DNA of 64,000 nucleotides, taken from positions 1 through 64,000 of the forward strand of contig JBIOXV010000055.1 of NCBI GenBank assembly GCA_044869805.1, read 5' to 3'. A model generated the notes under the pieces. The model saw only the letters and a program-made list of their open reading frames with translations, did not search any database and was not told the origin of the DNA. This stretch comes from CAWDVR01 sp044869805 (lineage in GTDB: Bacteria > Acidobacteriota > Thermoanaerobaculia > Multivoradales > SZUA-115). The first letter of the stretch is position 1. Every line of letters begins with the position of its first letter. The translations under genes were made by a program, and so were the position numbers. Positions 21,101-29,299 of the stretch are shown here, piece by piece.

Positions 21101-21493
21101 CGCGACAACGGCCTGCTCCAGGTCTGGGAGATTCTCGAGAGCGTGCGGCTCGACGCCGACCTCGTCGTGCTCTCGGCCTGCGAGTCGGCGCTCGGGCGCG
21201 AGCTCTCCGGCGAGGGGCTGATCGGCCTCACCCGGGCCTTCCAGCACGCCGGCGCGCGCTCTGTGGTCGCCAGCCTGTGGAGCGTCGCCGACCAGGTCAC
21301 CTCCGAGCTGATGGCCCGCTTCCATCGCCATCGCGCCACCGGCCTGTCCACCGACCAGGCGCTGCGGGTGGCCCAGGTCGACCTGATCCACCAGCCGATC
21401 CGCATCGTCACCGCCGCGGGCCAAGCGGTCGACATCGACGCCTCCTCACCGTTCTTCTGGGCCGCGTTCCAGGTCTTCGGCGACTGGCGATGA
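18164..21493 (+). CDS. Exported PDZ-like/TPR/CHAT (caspase-like) protease
   Basis: 1109 residues. The N-terminus (PLVAALLLAPAGAE) looks like a Sec signal peptide. Residues of roughly 35-115 match a PDZ-like fold (GPGVVVEQVGAGSALAAAGLEPGDVLVAW). About ten tetratricopeptide repeats follow (each with patterns such as ALAIQERWAPDSLEIA). The C-terminal CHAT domain has the caspase-type dyad His955 (LHFATHG) and Cys1006 (VLSACES). The stop overlaps the start of an ECF sigma gene (ATGA), and a zinc-finger membrane protein follows. CHAT proteins are Cys proteases related to caspases and separases. The export signal puts this one outside the cytoplasm, an unusual place that suits cleavage of the periplasmic part of the neighbour. 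Confidence 0.9.
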   Translation: MRSRGPLPLVAALLLAPAGAETLAEAGGRLAAPRGPGVVVEQVGAGSALAAAGLEPGDVLVAWERSPDPPAPAEREGEIRTVFDWLWLKTEQAPRGTLQLHAERSGSQRALEVAKGSWEARVRPVMEANLLATYQQGRERVAAGDVEGGVALWDQLAESLEPEPASHLKCWLRFEAGEAWSKVGRGDQARASLLAAFEAAPDARARVAVGEALGRSYELANQMDRAEASYRSALENAESISNESLVVARTLTRLANLSRIRNRLDESAALQKRALAIQERWAPDSLEIAESFYQLGTVAWARGDLETQSELASRALAIQERWSPDSLEMARTLGSLAVVATERGRLDEATTMLLQALEIQERRARNSLARASSLLNLGAVARARGDSESAAEHFRQALALWEKLAPEAVGVPRVLNNLAALARDRGDLEQAAALFQRALGHWSKAAPESNGVAGGYSSLGTVAQARGDLDEAWRLYHRALEIRERIAPGGVDIAKDLRRLGMIAAARGDDLQAPALLERALAILERVAPGTTEEALTLQHLGRLHRTARLDLAATYLGRAVESLESQIGRLGGSPDLQAEFRAQYAEIYRDAIEIELERGHAAEAFHLVERSRARSFLALLAQRDLALGSELPAALERSRKDNAARYDKALGELARWTEKDGEEARAGLHRELARLRRERDEIAADIRRASPRLAALRQPEPFDLAAARQVLDPGTLALSYSVGEERTTLFALTRDGELQVETLPLGGGELRREVERFVAAMRQPTPFTESTTGGEAMPSDLGRSLYRALIAPVAGLVESSERLLILSDGPLHRLPFGALIRESDRAVSGRGQYLAEWKPLHSALSLTVYGALRGAATGASRADTPPGVARLVAFADPRYPAALAPAGGERHAFSRRLGPGLRSFDWRALPHSRREVERIAEVYPGASLLLGEEATEERAKSVARDVRVLHFATHGYTDDRTPLDSALVLAIPDEIAAGRDNGLLQVWEILESVRLDADLVVLSACESALGRELSGEGLIGLTRAFQHAGARSVVASLWSVADQVTSELMARFHRHRATGLSTDQALRVAQVDLIHQPIRIVTAAGQAVDIDASSPFFWAAFQVFGDWR

Positions 21494-22107
21494 GCCAGCA
21501 GGGCGAGCCCGTCGGACCTCGGGCGGAGCGGCTGCTCGACCTCGCGGGGCGCGAGGAGACCTTCCAGTCCCTCTTCGAGCGCTTCTACGGCCCTCTGGGC
21601 CGGTTCTTCGAGCGCCGCGGTTTCTCCGTCGCCGAAAGCCAGGACTTAATCCAGGAAACGTTTCTTCGGGTCTATCGGGGCATCGAGTCCTTCCGCGGCG
21701 AGTCGCGGTGGGAGCATTGGATCTTCCGCATCGCAGCCAACACGGCTTCCAAGGTGGTGCGCCACCGCGGCGCCGCCAAGCGTGCCGGGCAGGTGGTGCC
21801 CTGGCAGGAAGAGGAGGCGGACTCGCCGCCCTCGGCCGCCGGCGGCAGCCCCCGAGACGCGGAGACCCCGGCCCCGCTGCGGCGGCTGTTGGGCAAAGAG
21901 CTGGCGGTGCGCCTGGGCCAGGCCATTGCCGGCCTGCCACCGCAGATGCGGCGCTGTGTGCGGCTGCGGGTGCTCCAGGAGCTCGACTACGAGGCGATCG
22001 CGGAGCTGATGCAGCTCTCGCCGTCGACCGTGAAGGTGCAACTGTTCAAGGCCCGCAAGCGGCTGCAGATGGAGCTGGGCGACCGGGTGGCGGACTTCGA
22101 GCTGTGA
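21490..22107 (+). CDS. ECF-type RNA polymerase sigma factor
   Basis: 205 residues. Region 2 spans FQSLFERFYGPLGRFFERRGFSVAESQDLIQETFLRVYRG (with WIFRIAANTA following), and region 4 spans LPPQMRRCVRLRVLQELDYEAIAELMQLSPSTVKVQLFKARKRL, a standard sigma-4 helix-turn-helix. The linker is acidic and Pro-rich. The ATG lies in the stop of the CHAT gene (ATGA overlap), so its synthesis depends on translation of the protease gene. The gene for a membrane zinc-finger protein starts 15 bases later. Probably held inactive by that protein and freed when the envelope signal arrives. Confidence 0.93.
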   Translation: MSQQGEPVGPRAERLLDLAGREETFQSLFERFYGPLGRFFERRGFSVAESQDLIQETFLRVYRGIESFRGESRWEHWIFRIAANTASKVVRHRGAAKRAGQVVPWQEEEADSPPSAAGGSPRDAETPAPLRRLLGKELAVRLGQAIAGLPPQMRRCVRLRVLQELDYEAIAELMQLSPSTVKVQLFKARKRLQMELGDRVADFEL

Positions 22108-22122
22108 CCGAGGACCAGTGAC

Positions 22123-23217
22123 GTGGACGAGCGACAGAGCGACCTGAAGGACGCCCTTCACGGGCCGGCAGCGGGCCCGGCGGAGGGGATCGGCCCGCAC
22201 CCTGGCTGGAAGCGCCTGCTCGCCTACCGCGAAGGGACGGTCGAGGCCGCGGAGCGCGAGGCGGTGCAGGAGCATCTGTCGCTCTGCCGCCGCTGCACCG
22301 GCCTCCTCCGCGGGCTCGTGGACTTCGAGGCCGACGCCACGGCGGGCTCAGCGGTTCCATCCGCGGAGCGCGAGCAGGCGTGGAACGCGCTCCTGGAGCG
22401 CCTGCCGGCCGCTTCGACGAGGTCGGCGGAGAGCGCGTCACGGGCGCCGGCGGCTGGCCGCGCAAACCGTGAGCCTCTGGCGCCCCGCCAGCCTCAGAAC
22501 TTCGCCCCTTGGCTCGGCTATGCGGCGGCCGTCGCGCTGCTGCTGGTGACGGTGGGGCTCGCGGCCTGGACGGCCACCCGCGTACGGCAGGAGCGGCGCC
22601 ACGTGGCGGACCTCGAGCAGCGGCTCGTGGAGCGGCAGCAGGGCCTGCTTGCTCTCGAGCAATCCCTGGACGAGGCCCGGCGCCAGCTCGAGGCAGCGAA
22701 CGAGCAGCTCCGGCTTCTCGAGCTAGAAGCCGCGGACCGCGCTCCCGAGCGCGGGAACGAGCTCGCGGCTCGCGTCGCGGAACTATCCGCCGAGGTCGAG
22801 AGGCTGCGACGGCAGCGAGGTCCGGCGACGGACGATCGGCCTCGCTTGGCCGCGCATCAGGTCGAGGTCTCCGTCGCCCCCCGCTTCGCCTTGCGCGAGC
22901 CCGGCCGGCCGGCCATCCCTTTCCTCAACCCAGACGCTAGCAACGCCGTGCGGCTCCCAGCCGTCGCTGAGCCCCTGACCTTGCTCCTCGACCTCTCCAG
23001 CAGCCCCACCTTCGCCGAGTACCGCCTCGAGCTGCTCGATGCCTCCGGCAACATCGCGTGGACCGCCCGCCGCCCCGCCGGCTCCCTCCTCGGCGACGCC
23101 GGCACCACCCTCTCCCTCCGCGGCCTCACCCCCGGCTCCTACAGCCTGCGCATCGAAGGCGCCCGCCCGGACGGCACCTCTCTCCTCGCCGACTACGCGC
23201 TGGAGATCAAGCCCTAG
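22123..23217 (+). CDS. Transmembrane anti-sigma-like zinc-finger protein
   Basis: 364 residues, GTG start with GAGGA 8 bases before it. His51-x3-Cys55-x2-Cys58 (EHLSLCRRC) is the zinc-binding signature of ZAS anti-sigma factors and follows a short helical N-terminus. One membrane segment lies at about 130-150 (LGYAAAVALLLVTVGLAAW). Outside the membrane a coiled coil covers about 158-232, and a C-terminal beta domain (AEPLTLLLDLSSSPTFAEYRLELLDASG) completes it. The layout (cytosolic zinc finger, one span, periplasmic sensor) matches a membrane anti-sigma factor for the ECF sigma just upstream. The exported CHAT protein of the operon could reach its periplasmic part. Confidence 0.82.
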   Translation: MDERQSDLKDALHGPAAGPAEGIGPHPGWKRLLAYREGTVEAAEREAVQEHLSLCRRCTGLLRGLVDFEADATAGSAVPSAEREQAWNALLERLPAASTRSAESASRAPAAGRANREPLAPRQPQNFAPWLGYAAAVALLLVTVGLAAWTATRVRQERRHVADLEQRLVERQQGLLALEQSLDEARRQLEAANEQLRLLELEAADRAPERGNELAARVAELSAEVERLRRQRGPATDDRPRLAAHQVEVSVAPRFALREPGRPAIPFLNPDASNAVRLPAVAEPLTLLLDLSSSPTFAEYRLELLDASGNIAWTARRPAGSLLGDAGTTLSLRGLTPGSYSLRIEGARPDGTSLLADYALEIKP

Positions 23218-23278
23218 CCGAGCACTCCCGCGTCGTCTCCGCGGCCCGCGGGTGGAGGTGGGGCTCTGCTCCCCGCGC

Positions 23279-25201
23279 TCACACCTGGAACTGAAGATCG
23301 AACAGGCGCTTGTACAGCCCCTCGCGCTGGATCAGCTCCTCGTGGCGGCCGGCCTCGACCACGCGGCCGCCCTCGATCACCACGATGCGGTCGGCGCGCA
23401 TCACCGTCGACAGGCGGTGGGCGATGACCAGCGTGGTGCGGCCTTGCATCAGATTGCCGAGCGCCTTCTGCACCAGCGATTCGGACTCGGCGTCGAGCTG
23501 CGAGGTGGCCTCGTCGAGGATCAGGATCGGCGCGTTCTTGAGCAGCGCGCGGGCGATCGCCAGCCGCTGCCGCTGGCCGCCCGAGAGGCGCAGGCCGGCT
23601 TCCCCCACCTGGGCGTCGTAGCCCGCCGGGAGCTGCTGGATGAACTCGTCGGCGTAGGCCGCGGCGGCGGCCTCGCGCACCCGCTCGATCGGCAGGTCGG
23701 AGCGGCCGTAGGCGATGTTGTTGCGGATGGTGTCGTTGAACAGCACCGTCTCCTGGGTGACGATGCCGATTAGCGAGCGCAGGTTCTTGAGCGGCAGGTC
23801 GCGGACATCGCGGCCGTCGATCATCACCCGGCCGCGGTCGGGGTCGAAGAAACGCGGCAACAGGTTGACGAGCGTGGTCTTGCCGGCACCCGAGGGCCCG
23901 ACCAGGGCCACCACCTCGCCGGCGCGGATGGTGAGGTCGAGCCCGGCGAGCACGCGCTGCCCGGACTCTTCCTCGGGGCCGTCGTAGGAAAACCACAGGT
24001 CCTCGTAGACGATCGACTCCGACACGCCGTCGATCGGCACGGCTCCCGGCCGCTCCAGCACCTCGCTCTCGAGCGCCATCACCGAGGCCACGCGCTGGCC
24101 CGCGGCGGCGGCCTGCTGCAGGATGAGGTTGACCTTGTTGAGCTTGCGGATAGGGTCGTACATCAGCAGCAGGTTGCCGAGGAAGGCGATGAGCATCGGC
24201 GCCGTCAGCGTGCCGGCGCGGATGCTCTGGCCGGCGTAGACCACCAGCGCCGCTGAGCCCACCGCGGCGAGCGACTCGACCACCGGACCCGAGAGGTTGG
24301 CCAGCATCTGCGCCCGCAGGTTGACGCGCAAGTGACGGCGGGTGGCCTGGCGGAACTTGCCGACCTCGAAATCCTCCATACCAAAGGCCTTGACCACGCG
24401 GTAGCCGCGCACCCCCTCGGCCAGCAGCGCTGTCAGATCGGCCAGGCGCTCCTGGCTGCGGTGGCTGGTCTTGCGCATGCTCTTGCCGAAGCGCACGATC
24501 GGCAGCAGCAGGATCGGCGCCAGCACCAGGCAGATCAAGGCGAGCTGGAAGTGGGTGGAGAGCAACAGCGCGAGCAGCAGCAGCAGGGTCACCGACTGCT
24601 GCACCAGGTCGAGCAGGCGGTTGGAGACCGCGTTCTGCATCATCGAGACGTCGCTCACCACCCGCGTCACCAGCTCGCCCGAGGAGTGCGCGGCGAAAAA
24701 GCGGCTCGACTGGTTGAGGACGTGGCGATAGAGCTCGTCGCGGATGTCGGTGGTGACGCCGAGGCCGATCTTCTGGAAGGCATAGCCGGAGACGAAGTCG
24801 GCGAAGCTGCGGATCAGGAACACTGCCACGAAGAGCAGCGGCACGAAGATCACCACCTCGTCGGGGCCGATGCCCAGCCGGCGCTTGACGCTCTCGTAGC
24901 TCGCGCTGAAGTGCTCCTTGAGGTTGAACTTCTTGCCCAGCCGCTCGAGGAAGCTCGCCGGGACCTGCTCGGCGCCGGTGGCAGGCTCGGCGGGCTTCGA
25001 CTCCGCCTCGCCTTGGCGCAGGAACCCGAGGCTGGCGGGCACGTCCTCTTCGCCGGCCAGCAGCACCTCGCCGAAGATCGGCTCCACCAGCGCCACGATG
25101 GCGGTGGTGGCAGCGGCGTAGACCAGCACCGCGGCGCCGGCCAGGAGGGCCCAAGCCGTGTAGCGGCGGAAGTAACGGAAGAGGAAGGAAGGGAGGCTCA
25201 C
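23279..25201 (-). CDS. msbA: Lipid A/phospholipid export ABC transporter (MsbA type)
   Basis: 640 residues, a fused membrane and nucleotide-binding half transporter. Six membrane spans occupy roughly residues 15-340, interrupted near 45-110 by an Ala/Pro-rich insert after the first span that is longer than in E. coli MsbA (582 residues). The ATPase has Walker A GPSGAGKTT (Lys441), signature LSGGQRQRL near 539 and Walker B LILDEATSQLD, with the H-loop IAHRLST. The ATG overlaps the lpxB stop by four bases, so lipid A disaccharide synthesis and export are co-made. MsbA flips lipid A-core across the inner membrane. The symbol rests on the operon and domain layout; other exporters share the fold. 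Confidence 0.82.
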   Translation of the reverse strand: MSLPSFLFRYFRRYTAWALLAGAAVLVYAAATTAIVALVEPIFGEVLLAGEEDVPASLGFLRQGEAESKPAEPATGAEQVPASFLERLGKKFNLKEHFSASYESVKRRLGIGPDEVVIFVPLLFVAVFLIRSFADFVSGYAFQKIGLGVTTDIRDELYRHVLNQSSRFFAAHSSGELVTRVVSDVSMMQNAVSNRLLDLVQQSVTLLLLLALLLSTHFQLALICLVLAPILLLPIVRFGKSMRKTSHRSQERLADLTALLAEGVRGYRVVKAFGMEDFEVGKFRQATRRHLRVNLRAQMLANLSGPVVESLAAVGSAALVVYAGQSIRAGTLTAPMLIAFLGNLLLMYDPIRKLNKVNLILQQAAAAGQRVASVMALESEVLERPGAVPIDGVSESIVYEDLWFSYDGPEEESGQRVLAGLDLTIRAGEVVALVGPSGAGKTTLVNLLPRFFDPDRGRVMIDGRDVRDLPLKNLRSLIGIVTQETVLFNDTIRNNIAYGRSDLPIERVREAAAAAYADEFIQQLPAGYDAQVGEAGLRLSGGQRQRLAIARALLKNAPILILDEATSQLDAESESLVQKALGNLMQGRTTLVIAHRLSTVMRADRIVVIEGGRVVEAGRHEELIQREGLYKRLFDLQFQV

Positions 25202-26343
25202 GCCGCCTCCGCGGGGAGCTCCGCCGCCAGGGCTGCCGCCGCCCGCGCCGCGGCGCCGCTCTCGCCGAGCTTGCCGCGCAGCTCGGCCAGCCCCTCGCGA
25301 AGCGCGGCGACGCGGGCCGGGTTGGTGAGCAGCGACTCGGCCACGGTGGCGACGTTGTCAGGCTCGGCGTCGTGCTGCAGCAGCTCCGGCACCACCACCC
25401 TCCCGAGCACCAGATTGACCAGGCTGATGTGCGGCAGCTTGACCAGCACCCGCGCCAACCAGTAGGTCCAGCGGTGGAGGTGGTAGAGCACCAGGAGCGG
25501 CGTTCCCAGGAGCCCCAGCTCCAGGGTGGCGGTGCCCGAGGCGCAGAGCGCCAGATGGCAGCTCGCCAGATGCTCGAAGCGGTCCGCGGCCACGATCGGC
25601 AGCGGCAGGCGGGCGCCCTTGGTCAGCCGGGTCAGCTCCGCCTCCTCCACGGTCGGCGCACGTATCACGCTGGCCTCGATCGGCAACCGTGCCGCCAGGC
25701 GTTCGGCCGCGGCCACCATCAGCGGCAGCAACGCGGAGATCTCGCTGCGGCGCGATCCCGGCAGCAGCGCGACGCGGAAGGGGCCGCCCGGGGCCGCGGC
25801 GCGGGCACCAGGCTCGCGGTCCCACACCTGCGGGAGCTGCGGCACCTCGTCGACCAGCGGATGGCCGACGCAGACCGCGGGCACGCCGTGCTGCCGGTAG
25901 AACTCTTCTTCGAAAGGAAACAGGACCAGCATGCGATCGACCACGCGTCGGATGGTCTCCACCCGTCGGCGGCGCCAGGCCCATACCTGCGGGCTCACGT
26001 AGTAGATCACCTTGACGCCGCGGCGCTTCAACTGGCGGGCGAGGCGCAGGTTGAACTCCGGGAAGTCGACCAGCACGGCGGCGGGCGGGCGGCGCCGCTC
26101 CACCTCGGAGAGCAGGTGGCGGAAGATCTGCCGCGCCCGCGGCACCACCTTGAGCGCCTCGGCGAGCCCTACCACGGAGATCTCCGCGCTGTCGGCCAGC
26201 GTCTCGAGGCCTGCCTTGCGCAGCTCCCCGCCGCCCAAGCCGAAAGCAGCGACGCGACGGCCGAGCCGCGCCAGCTCGTCCAGGAGGCGCGCGCCGTGGA
26301 GGTCGCCCGAGGCTTCGCCGGCGACCACCAAGAGAGGCATCAT
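25198..26343 (-). CDS. lpxB: Lipid-A-disaccharide synthase
   Basis: 381 residues, the normal length. It opens with MPLLVVAGEASGDLHGARL, the invariant GEASGD motif of LpxB. The middle has YYVSPQVWAWRRRRV and FPFEEEFYRQHGVPAVCVGHPLVDE, also typical, and VALLPGSRRSEI marks the UDP-sugar half. It is a GT-B, GT19 enzyme that joins UDP-2,3-diacylglucosamine to lipid X to form the lipid A disaccharide on the inner face of the membrane. The stop overlaps the msbA start and its own ATG overlaps the stop of a 63-residue membrane protein gene, all as four-base ATGA junctions. It shows the organism makes lipid A. Confidence 0.95.
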   Translation of the reverse strand: MMPLLVVAGEASGDLHGARLLDELARLGRRVAAFGLGGGELRKAGLETLADSAEISVVGLAEALKVVPRARQIFRHLLSEVERRRPPAAVLVDFPEFNLRLARQLKRRGVKVIYYVSPQVWAWRRRRVETIRRVVDRMLVLFPFEEEFYRQHGVPAVCVGHPLVDEVPQLPQVWDREPGARAAAPGGPFRVALLPGSRRSEISALLPLMVAAAERLAARLPIEASVIRAPTVEEAELTRLTKGARLPLPIVAADRFEHLASCHLALCASGTATLELGLLGTPLLVLYHLHRWTYWLARVLVKLPHISLVNLVLGRVVVPELLQHDAEPDNVATVAESLLTNPARVAALREGLAELRGKLGESGAAARAAAALAAELPAEAA

Positions 26344-26531
26344 GGAAACTGCGCCGGCGGACCCGCGGGGAACGGATACATCAGCCAGGCGAGGGCGAGG
26401 CCGCCGCCCACCATTCCCAGAAAGACCTGCAAGAAGAGCTTGACCTGCTCGCGGCGCTGGCGCCGCCAGAGCAGGGCGAAGAACAGAGCGGTCAGCAGGG
26501 CGTGGAAGAGCATCAGCAGGAAGTGGCTCAT
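26340..26531 (-). CDS. 63-residue two-span membrane protein
   Basis: Starts at the ATG at 26531 (MSHFLLMLFHALLTALFF) and has two hydrophobic segments separated by a basic loop (WRRQRREQVK). It ends in the lpxB start (ATGA overlap) and begins two bases after the end of the DUF6677-type gene. No function is known. The placement in an envelope operon suggests a role near the membrane or as a small partner of the neighbouring protein. Confidence 0.7.
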   Translation of the reverse strand: MSHFLLMLFHALLTALFFALLWRRQRREQVKLFLQVFLGMVGGGLALAWLMYPFPAGPPAQFP

Positions 26532-26533
26532 TC

Positions 26534-26902
26534 TCAGGTCTTTTTTCCCCGGGCGATGTCCCAGGCGTCGAGCACCAGCAGGTAGTTCATCAGGCCGGCG
26601 GTGATCAGGAAGGCCTTGCCGTACTCGAACCCCGGGGCGCCCGGGTCGCCTTCGAAGCCCAGCCCGTAGCGCAGCACCAAGTAGGCGACGCCGAAGCCGA
26701 TCTCGCCCACGGCGCCGAGGTTCCACAGCGGCTTGCCGGCAAGGAAGTGGTAGAGCTGGCCGTCGAGCTGCCAGCCGGCCACGATCGCCGCGAGGACGAT
26801 CGAGAAGAATGCCGCCGCTCGGCCCCGGCGGCCGAGATAGAAGTGCCCGGCGCCGGGCACCAGCCAGGCGAGCAGGCCTGCGATGAAGGGCTTGTTCGCC
26901 AC
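26534..26902 (-). CDS. DUF6677-type membrane protein
   Basis: 122 residues. The N-terminus PFIAGLLAWLVPGAGHFYLGRRGRA has the Pro-Gly-x-Gly-x-x-x-hydrophobic core shared by TM2-like and DUF6677 families, followed by three more spans (AAFFSIVLAAIVAGW, VGEIGFGVAYLVLRYG and LITAGLMNYLLVLDAWD). Such proteins occur across Acidobacteriota and have no assigned role. It lies between the HU/IHF gene and the 63-residue membrane protein on the minus strand. Family assignment is by resemblance. Confidence 0.75.
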   Translation of the reverse strand: MANKPFIAGLLAWLVPGAGHFYLGRRGRAAAFFSIVLAAIVAGWQLDGQLYHFLAGKPLWNLGAVGEIGFGVAYLVLRYGLGFEGDPGAPGFEYGKAFLITAGLMNYLLVLDAWDIARGKKT

Positions 26903-26932
26903 GTGCGATTCGGCGCCCGAAAAACGCGGTGG

Positions 26933-27211
26933 CTAGTCGCCGTTCAACAGCTCGCGCAGCTCTTTCCCGGGCTTGAAGTAAGGGATCTTCTTCGAGGGCA
27001 CCTTCACCTGGTCGCCAGTCTTGGGGTTGCGGCCCAGCCGCGAGCCGCGATGGCGGATGCGGAAGCTGCCGAAGCCCCTGAGCTCGATCTTCTCCCCCAC
27101 CTTGAGGGACTGCACGATGGAGTCGAAGACCGTGTTGACGATGATCTCGGCGTGCTTCTTGGTGAGCTGCGTGGTGCGCGCCACCTCTTCGACCAGTTCC
27201 GCCTTGGTCAT
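26933..27211 (-). CDS. HU/IHF-family DNA-binding protein
   Basis: 92 residues from the ATG at 27211 (MTKAELVEEVAR); a GTG at 27229 would add six residues. A short ribosome site AAGGA lies 4 bases before the ATG. The core (EKIELRGFGSFRIRHRGSRLGRNPKTGDQVKVPSKKIPYFKPGKELRELL) carries the RNPKTG arm turn and the Pro that intercalates in bent DNA. It follows rpsA on the same strand, the order known for rpsA-ihfB in proteobacteria, so an IHF-beta role is possible, but HU cannot be excluded. It bends and packages DNA. Confidence 0.95.
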   Translation of the reverse strand: MTKAELVEEVARTTQLTKKHAEIIVNTVFDSIVQSLKVGEKIELRGFGSFRIRHRGSRLGRNPKTGDQVKVPSKKIPYFKPGKELRELLNGD

Positions 27212-27326
27212 GCCGTCCTTGATCGACACCGTGCCCCCCCGGGGAATCTACTACGCGGCCCGGCCGCCGTGTCGCGGGTCCTCCCGCTCCTGGCCTCCGG
27301 GCCGCGCGTTGCGGTTCCCTGCTTGG

Positions 27327-29162
27327 CTATCCCTCGTCTTCTTCCGCCTCGGCTTCCGCCTCCGCTGCGTCGTCCTCGCCGTGGCTCCCGGCCTTGGCCT
27401 TCGCCTTGGCCTCGAGCTCGGCGATCTCCTCCGCGTCGGGCTGCAGCACGCCGCGCATCGACAAGCCGACCTTCTTCTCGTCGTCCTCGATGCGCAGGAT
27501 CTTGGCGCTCACCCACTCGCCCACCGAGAAGTGGTCCTCGAGCTTGCCGCCCGAGGTCTCGATCTCGGAGACGTGCGCCAGGCCCTCCAGCCCCTCGTAG
27601 ATGTCGATGAACAGCCCGAAGTCGGTGACGTTGACCACCCGGCCAGTGACCACGTTGCCGACCTTGTGGCTGGCCATGAAGTCTTCCCACTCGTTGGGCA
27701 TGAACTCCTTGATCGACAGCGACACCCGCTGGTTCTCGGCGTCGATGTGGGTGATGCGAGCGCGTACCGTGTCGCCCTTCTTCAGCACCTCGCTGGGGTG
27801 CTTGACGCGCTTGGTCCAGCTCATGTCGGAGACGTGGATCAGGCCGTCGATGCCCTCGGTGATCTCGACGAAGGCGCCGAACTCGGTCAAGTTGCGTACC
27901 TTGCCTTCGATCACGGTGCCCACCGGGAAGGTGTCGGACAGCTCCTCCCACGGGTTGCGCTCCGTCTGCCGCAGCGACAGGCTGATGCGGCGCTGGTCCA
28001 TGTCGAGCTCGGAGACGATGGCCTCCACCTCGTCGCCGATGTTGAGCAGCTTCGAGGGATTGACCACCTTCTTGGTCCACGACATCTCGCTGACGTGGAT
28101 CAGGCCCTCGACGCCCTCCTCGATCTCGACGAAAGCGCCGTAGTCGACCAGGCTCACCACTTTGCCCCTGACCCGCGAGCCCGGAGGGTACTTCTTGTCC
28201 ACCAGGGTCCAGGGGTCGTCGCTCTTCTGCTTGTAGCCCAGCGACACGCGCTCGGTCTCGGGGTCGAACTTCAGGATCACGATCTCGACCTCGTCGCCGA
28301 CCGAGAAGTGCTCGGAGGGATGGCTGACGCGGCCCCAGGAGATGTCGGTGATGTGCAGCAGGCCGTCGATGCCGCCGAGGTCGATGAACACGCCGTAGTC
28401 GGTGATGTTCTTGACCACGCCCGCGAGGCGGGCGCCGGGCTCGAGCCGCTTCAGGGTCTCGGCCTTGCGCTTGGCGAACTCCTTCTCCAGTACCGCCTTC
28501 CTCGACAGCACGATGTTGTTTCGCCGGCGGTCGAGGCTGATGACCTTGAACTGCAGCTCCTCGCCCTTCAGGGACTCGAGGTTCTTGACCGGCTTGATGT
28601 CGACCAGCGAGCCGGGCAGGAAGGCGCGCAGGCCCACGTCCACGGTCAGGCCGCCCTTGATGCGGTCGATGACCCGGCCGTTGATGATGGTGCCGTCCTT
28701 GTACGCCTGCTCGATGTCGGTCCAGCGGCGCAGCCGCTCGGCCTTCTGGCGGGAGAGCAGGACGTGCCCCTCCTGGTCCTCCGCCTTTTCGAGCAGAACG
28801 TCGATCTCTTCTCCGACCTTGACCTTGAGGTTGCCTTCGCGGTCCAGAAACTCGGCCTTGGGAACCAGGCCTTCGGACTTGTAGCCGACGTCGACCACCA
28901 CGTCGTTGGCGGTGATGCCGATGACGCGGCCGGTGACGATCTCACCCTCGTTCAGGTTGCGCATGCTCTCGTCGTACATGGTGACGAGGGCCTTGTAGTC
29001 GGCGCGGTCGGCCGGGTCGCCAAACTCGTCGTCGTCGGCCTCCGCGATGACCTGGGTTGCGCGTCCGCCGGCCGCGACCAGCCGGGCACCGCCCTTGACG
29101 GACGCCTCCCCGCCTGCCTCGGCCTCGGGCTGAGGCGTGCGGTGTTCTTCCGTTAACTCCAT
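27327..29162 (-). CDS. rpsA: 30S ribosomal protein S1
   Basis: 611 residues with six S1 OB-fold repeats of about 75 residues in tandem. Examples are GEIVTGRVIGITANDVVVDVGYKSEGLVP for the first and GTVIEGKVRNLTEFGAFVEITEGIDGLIHVSDMSWTKRVKHP for a later one. The short acidic tail ends in EDEG. S1 binds mRNA and docks it on the small subunit. AGGAGG lies 9-10 bases before the ATG, and a strong sigma-70 type promoter lies 109 bases upstream (29271-29299), giving a leader of about 100 bases. The N-terminal 65 residues are low-complexity and acidic, an addition seen in several phyla. Confidence 0.97.
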   Translation of the reverse strand: MELTEEHRTPQPEAEAGGEASVKGGARLVAAGGRATQVIAEADDDEFGDPADRADYKALVTMYDESMRNLNEGEIVTGRVIGITANDVVVDVGYKSEGLVPKAEFLDREGNLKVKVGEEIDVLLEKAEDQEGHVLLSRQKAERLRRWTDIEQAYKDGTIINGRVIDRIKGGLTVDVGLRAFLPGSLVDIKPVKNLESLKGEELQFKVISLDRRRNNIVLSRKAVLEKEFAKRKAETLKRLEPGARLAGVVKNITDYGVFIDLGGIDGLLHITDISWGRVSHPSEHFSVGDEVEIVILKFDPETERVSLGYKQKSDDPWTLVDKKYPPGSRVRGKVVSLVDYGAFVEIEEGVEGLIHVSEMSWTKKVVNPSKLLNIGDEVEAIVSELDMDQRRISLSLRQTERNPWEELSDTFPVGTVIEGKVRNLTEFGAFVEITEGIDGLIHVSDMSWTKRVKHPSEVLKKGDTVRARITHIDAENQRVSLSIKEFMPNEWEDFMASHKVGNVVTGRVVNVTDFGLFIDIYEGLEGLAHVSEIETSGGKLEDHFSVGEWVSAKILRIEDDEKKVGLSMRGVLQPDAEEIAELEAKAKAKAGSHGEDDAAEAEAEAEEDEG

Positions 29163-29270
29163 GGGGACAACTTCCTCCTTGATTTGGACTCAGGCCGGAA
29201 GGCCTGGTATCCCCAAGGTTCCGGGTGCGCGGTAGGGTGCCGGTAAACCCTTGAGAACTAGGGGATTGGC

Positions 29271-29299
29271 AGTATAGAAGGGGGGCGGCGAGGTGTCAA
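29271..29299 (-). promoter_or_regulatory. Sigma-70 promoter for rpsA
   Basis: On the minus strand TTGACA (29294-29299) and TATACT (29271-29276) are separated by exactly 17 bases. The -35 box reaches into the stop codon of queG. Transcription should start near 29264. The leader contains a small hairpin (AGGCC-TTCC-GGCCT, around 29192-29206), a possible site for S1 autocontrol. Confidence 0.85.

Noticed and set aside
18935..21424. 829-codon antisense frame across the CHAT gene
   Set aside because: The TPR/CHAT domain with its His/Cys dyad lies on the plus strand; the other frame is only a GC shadow.
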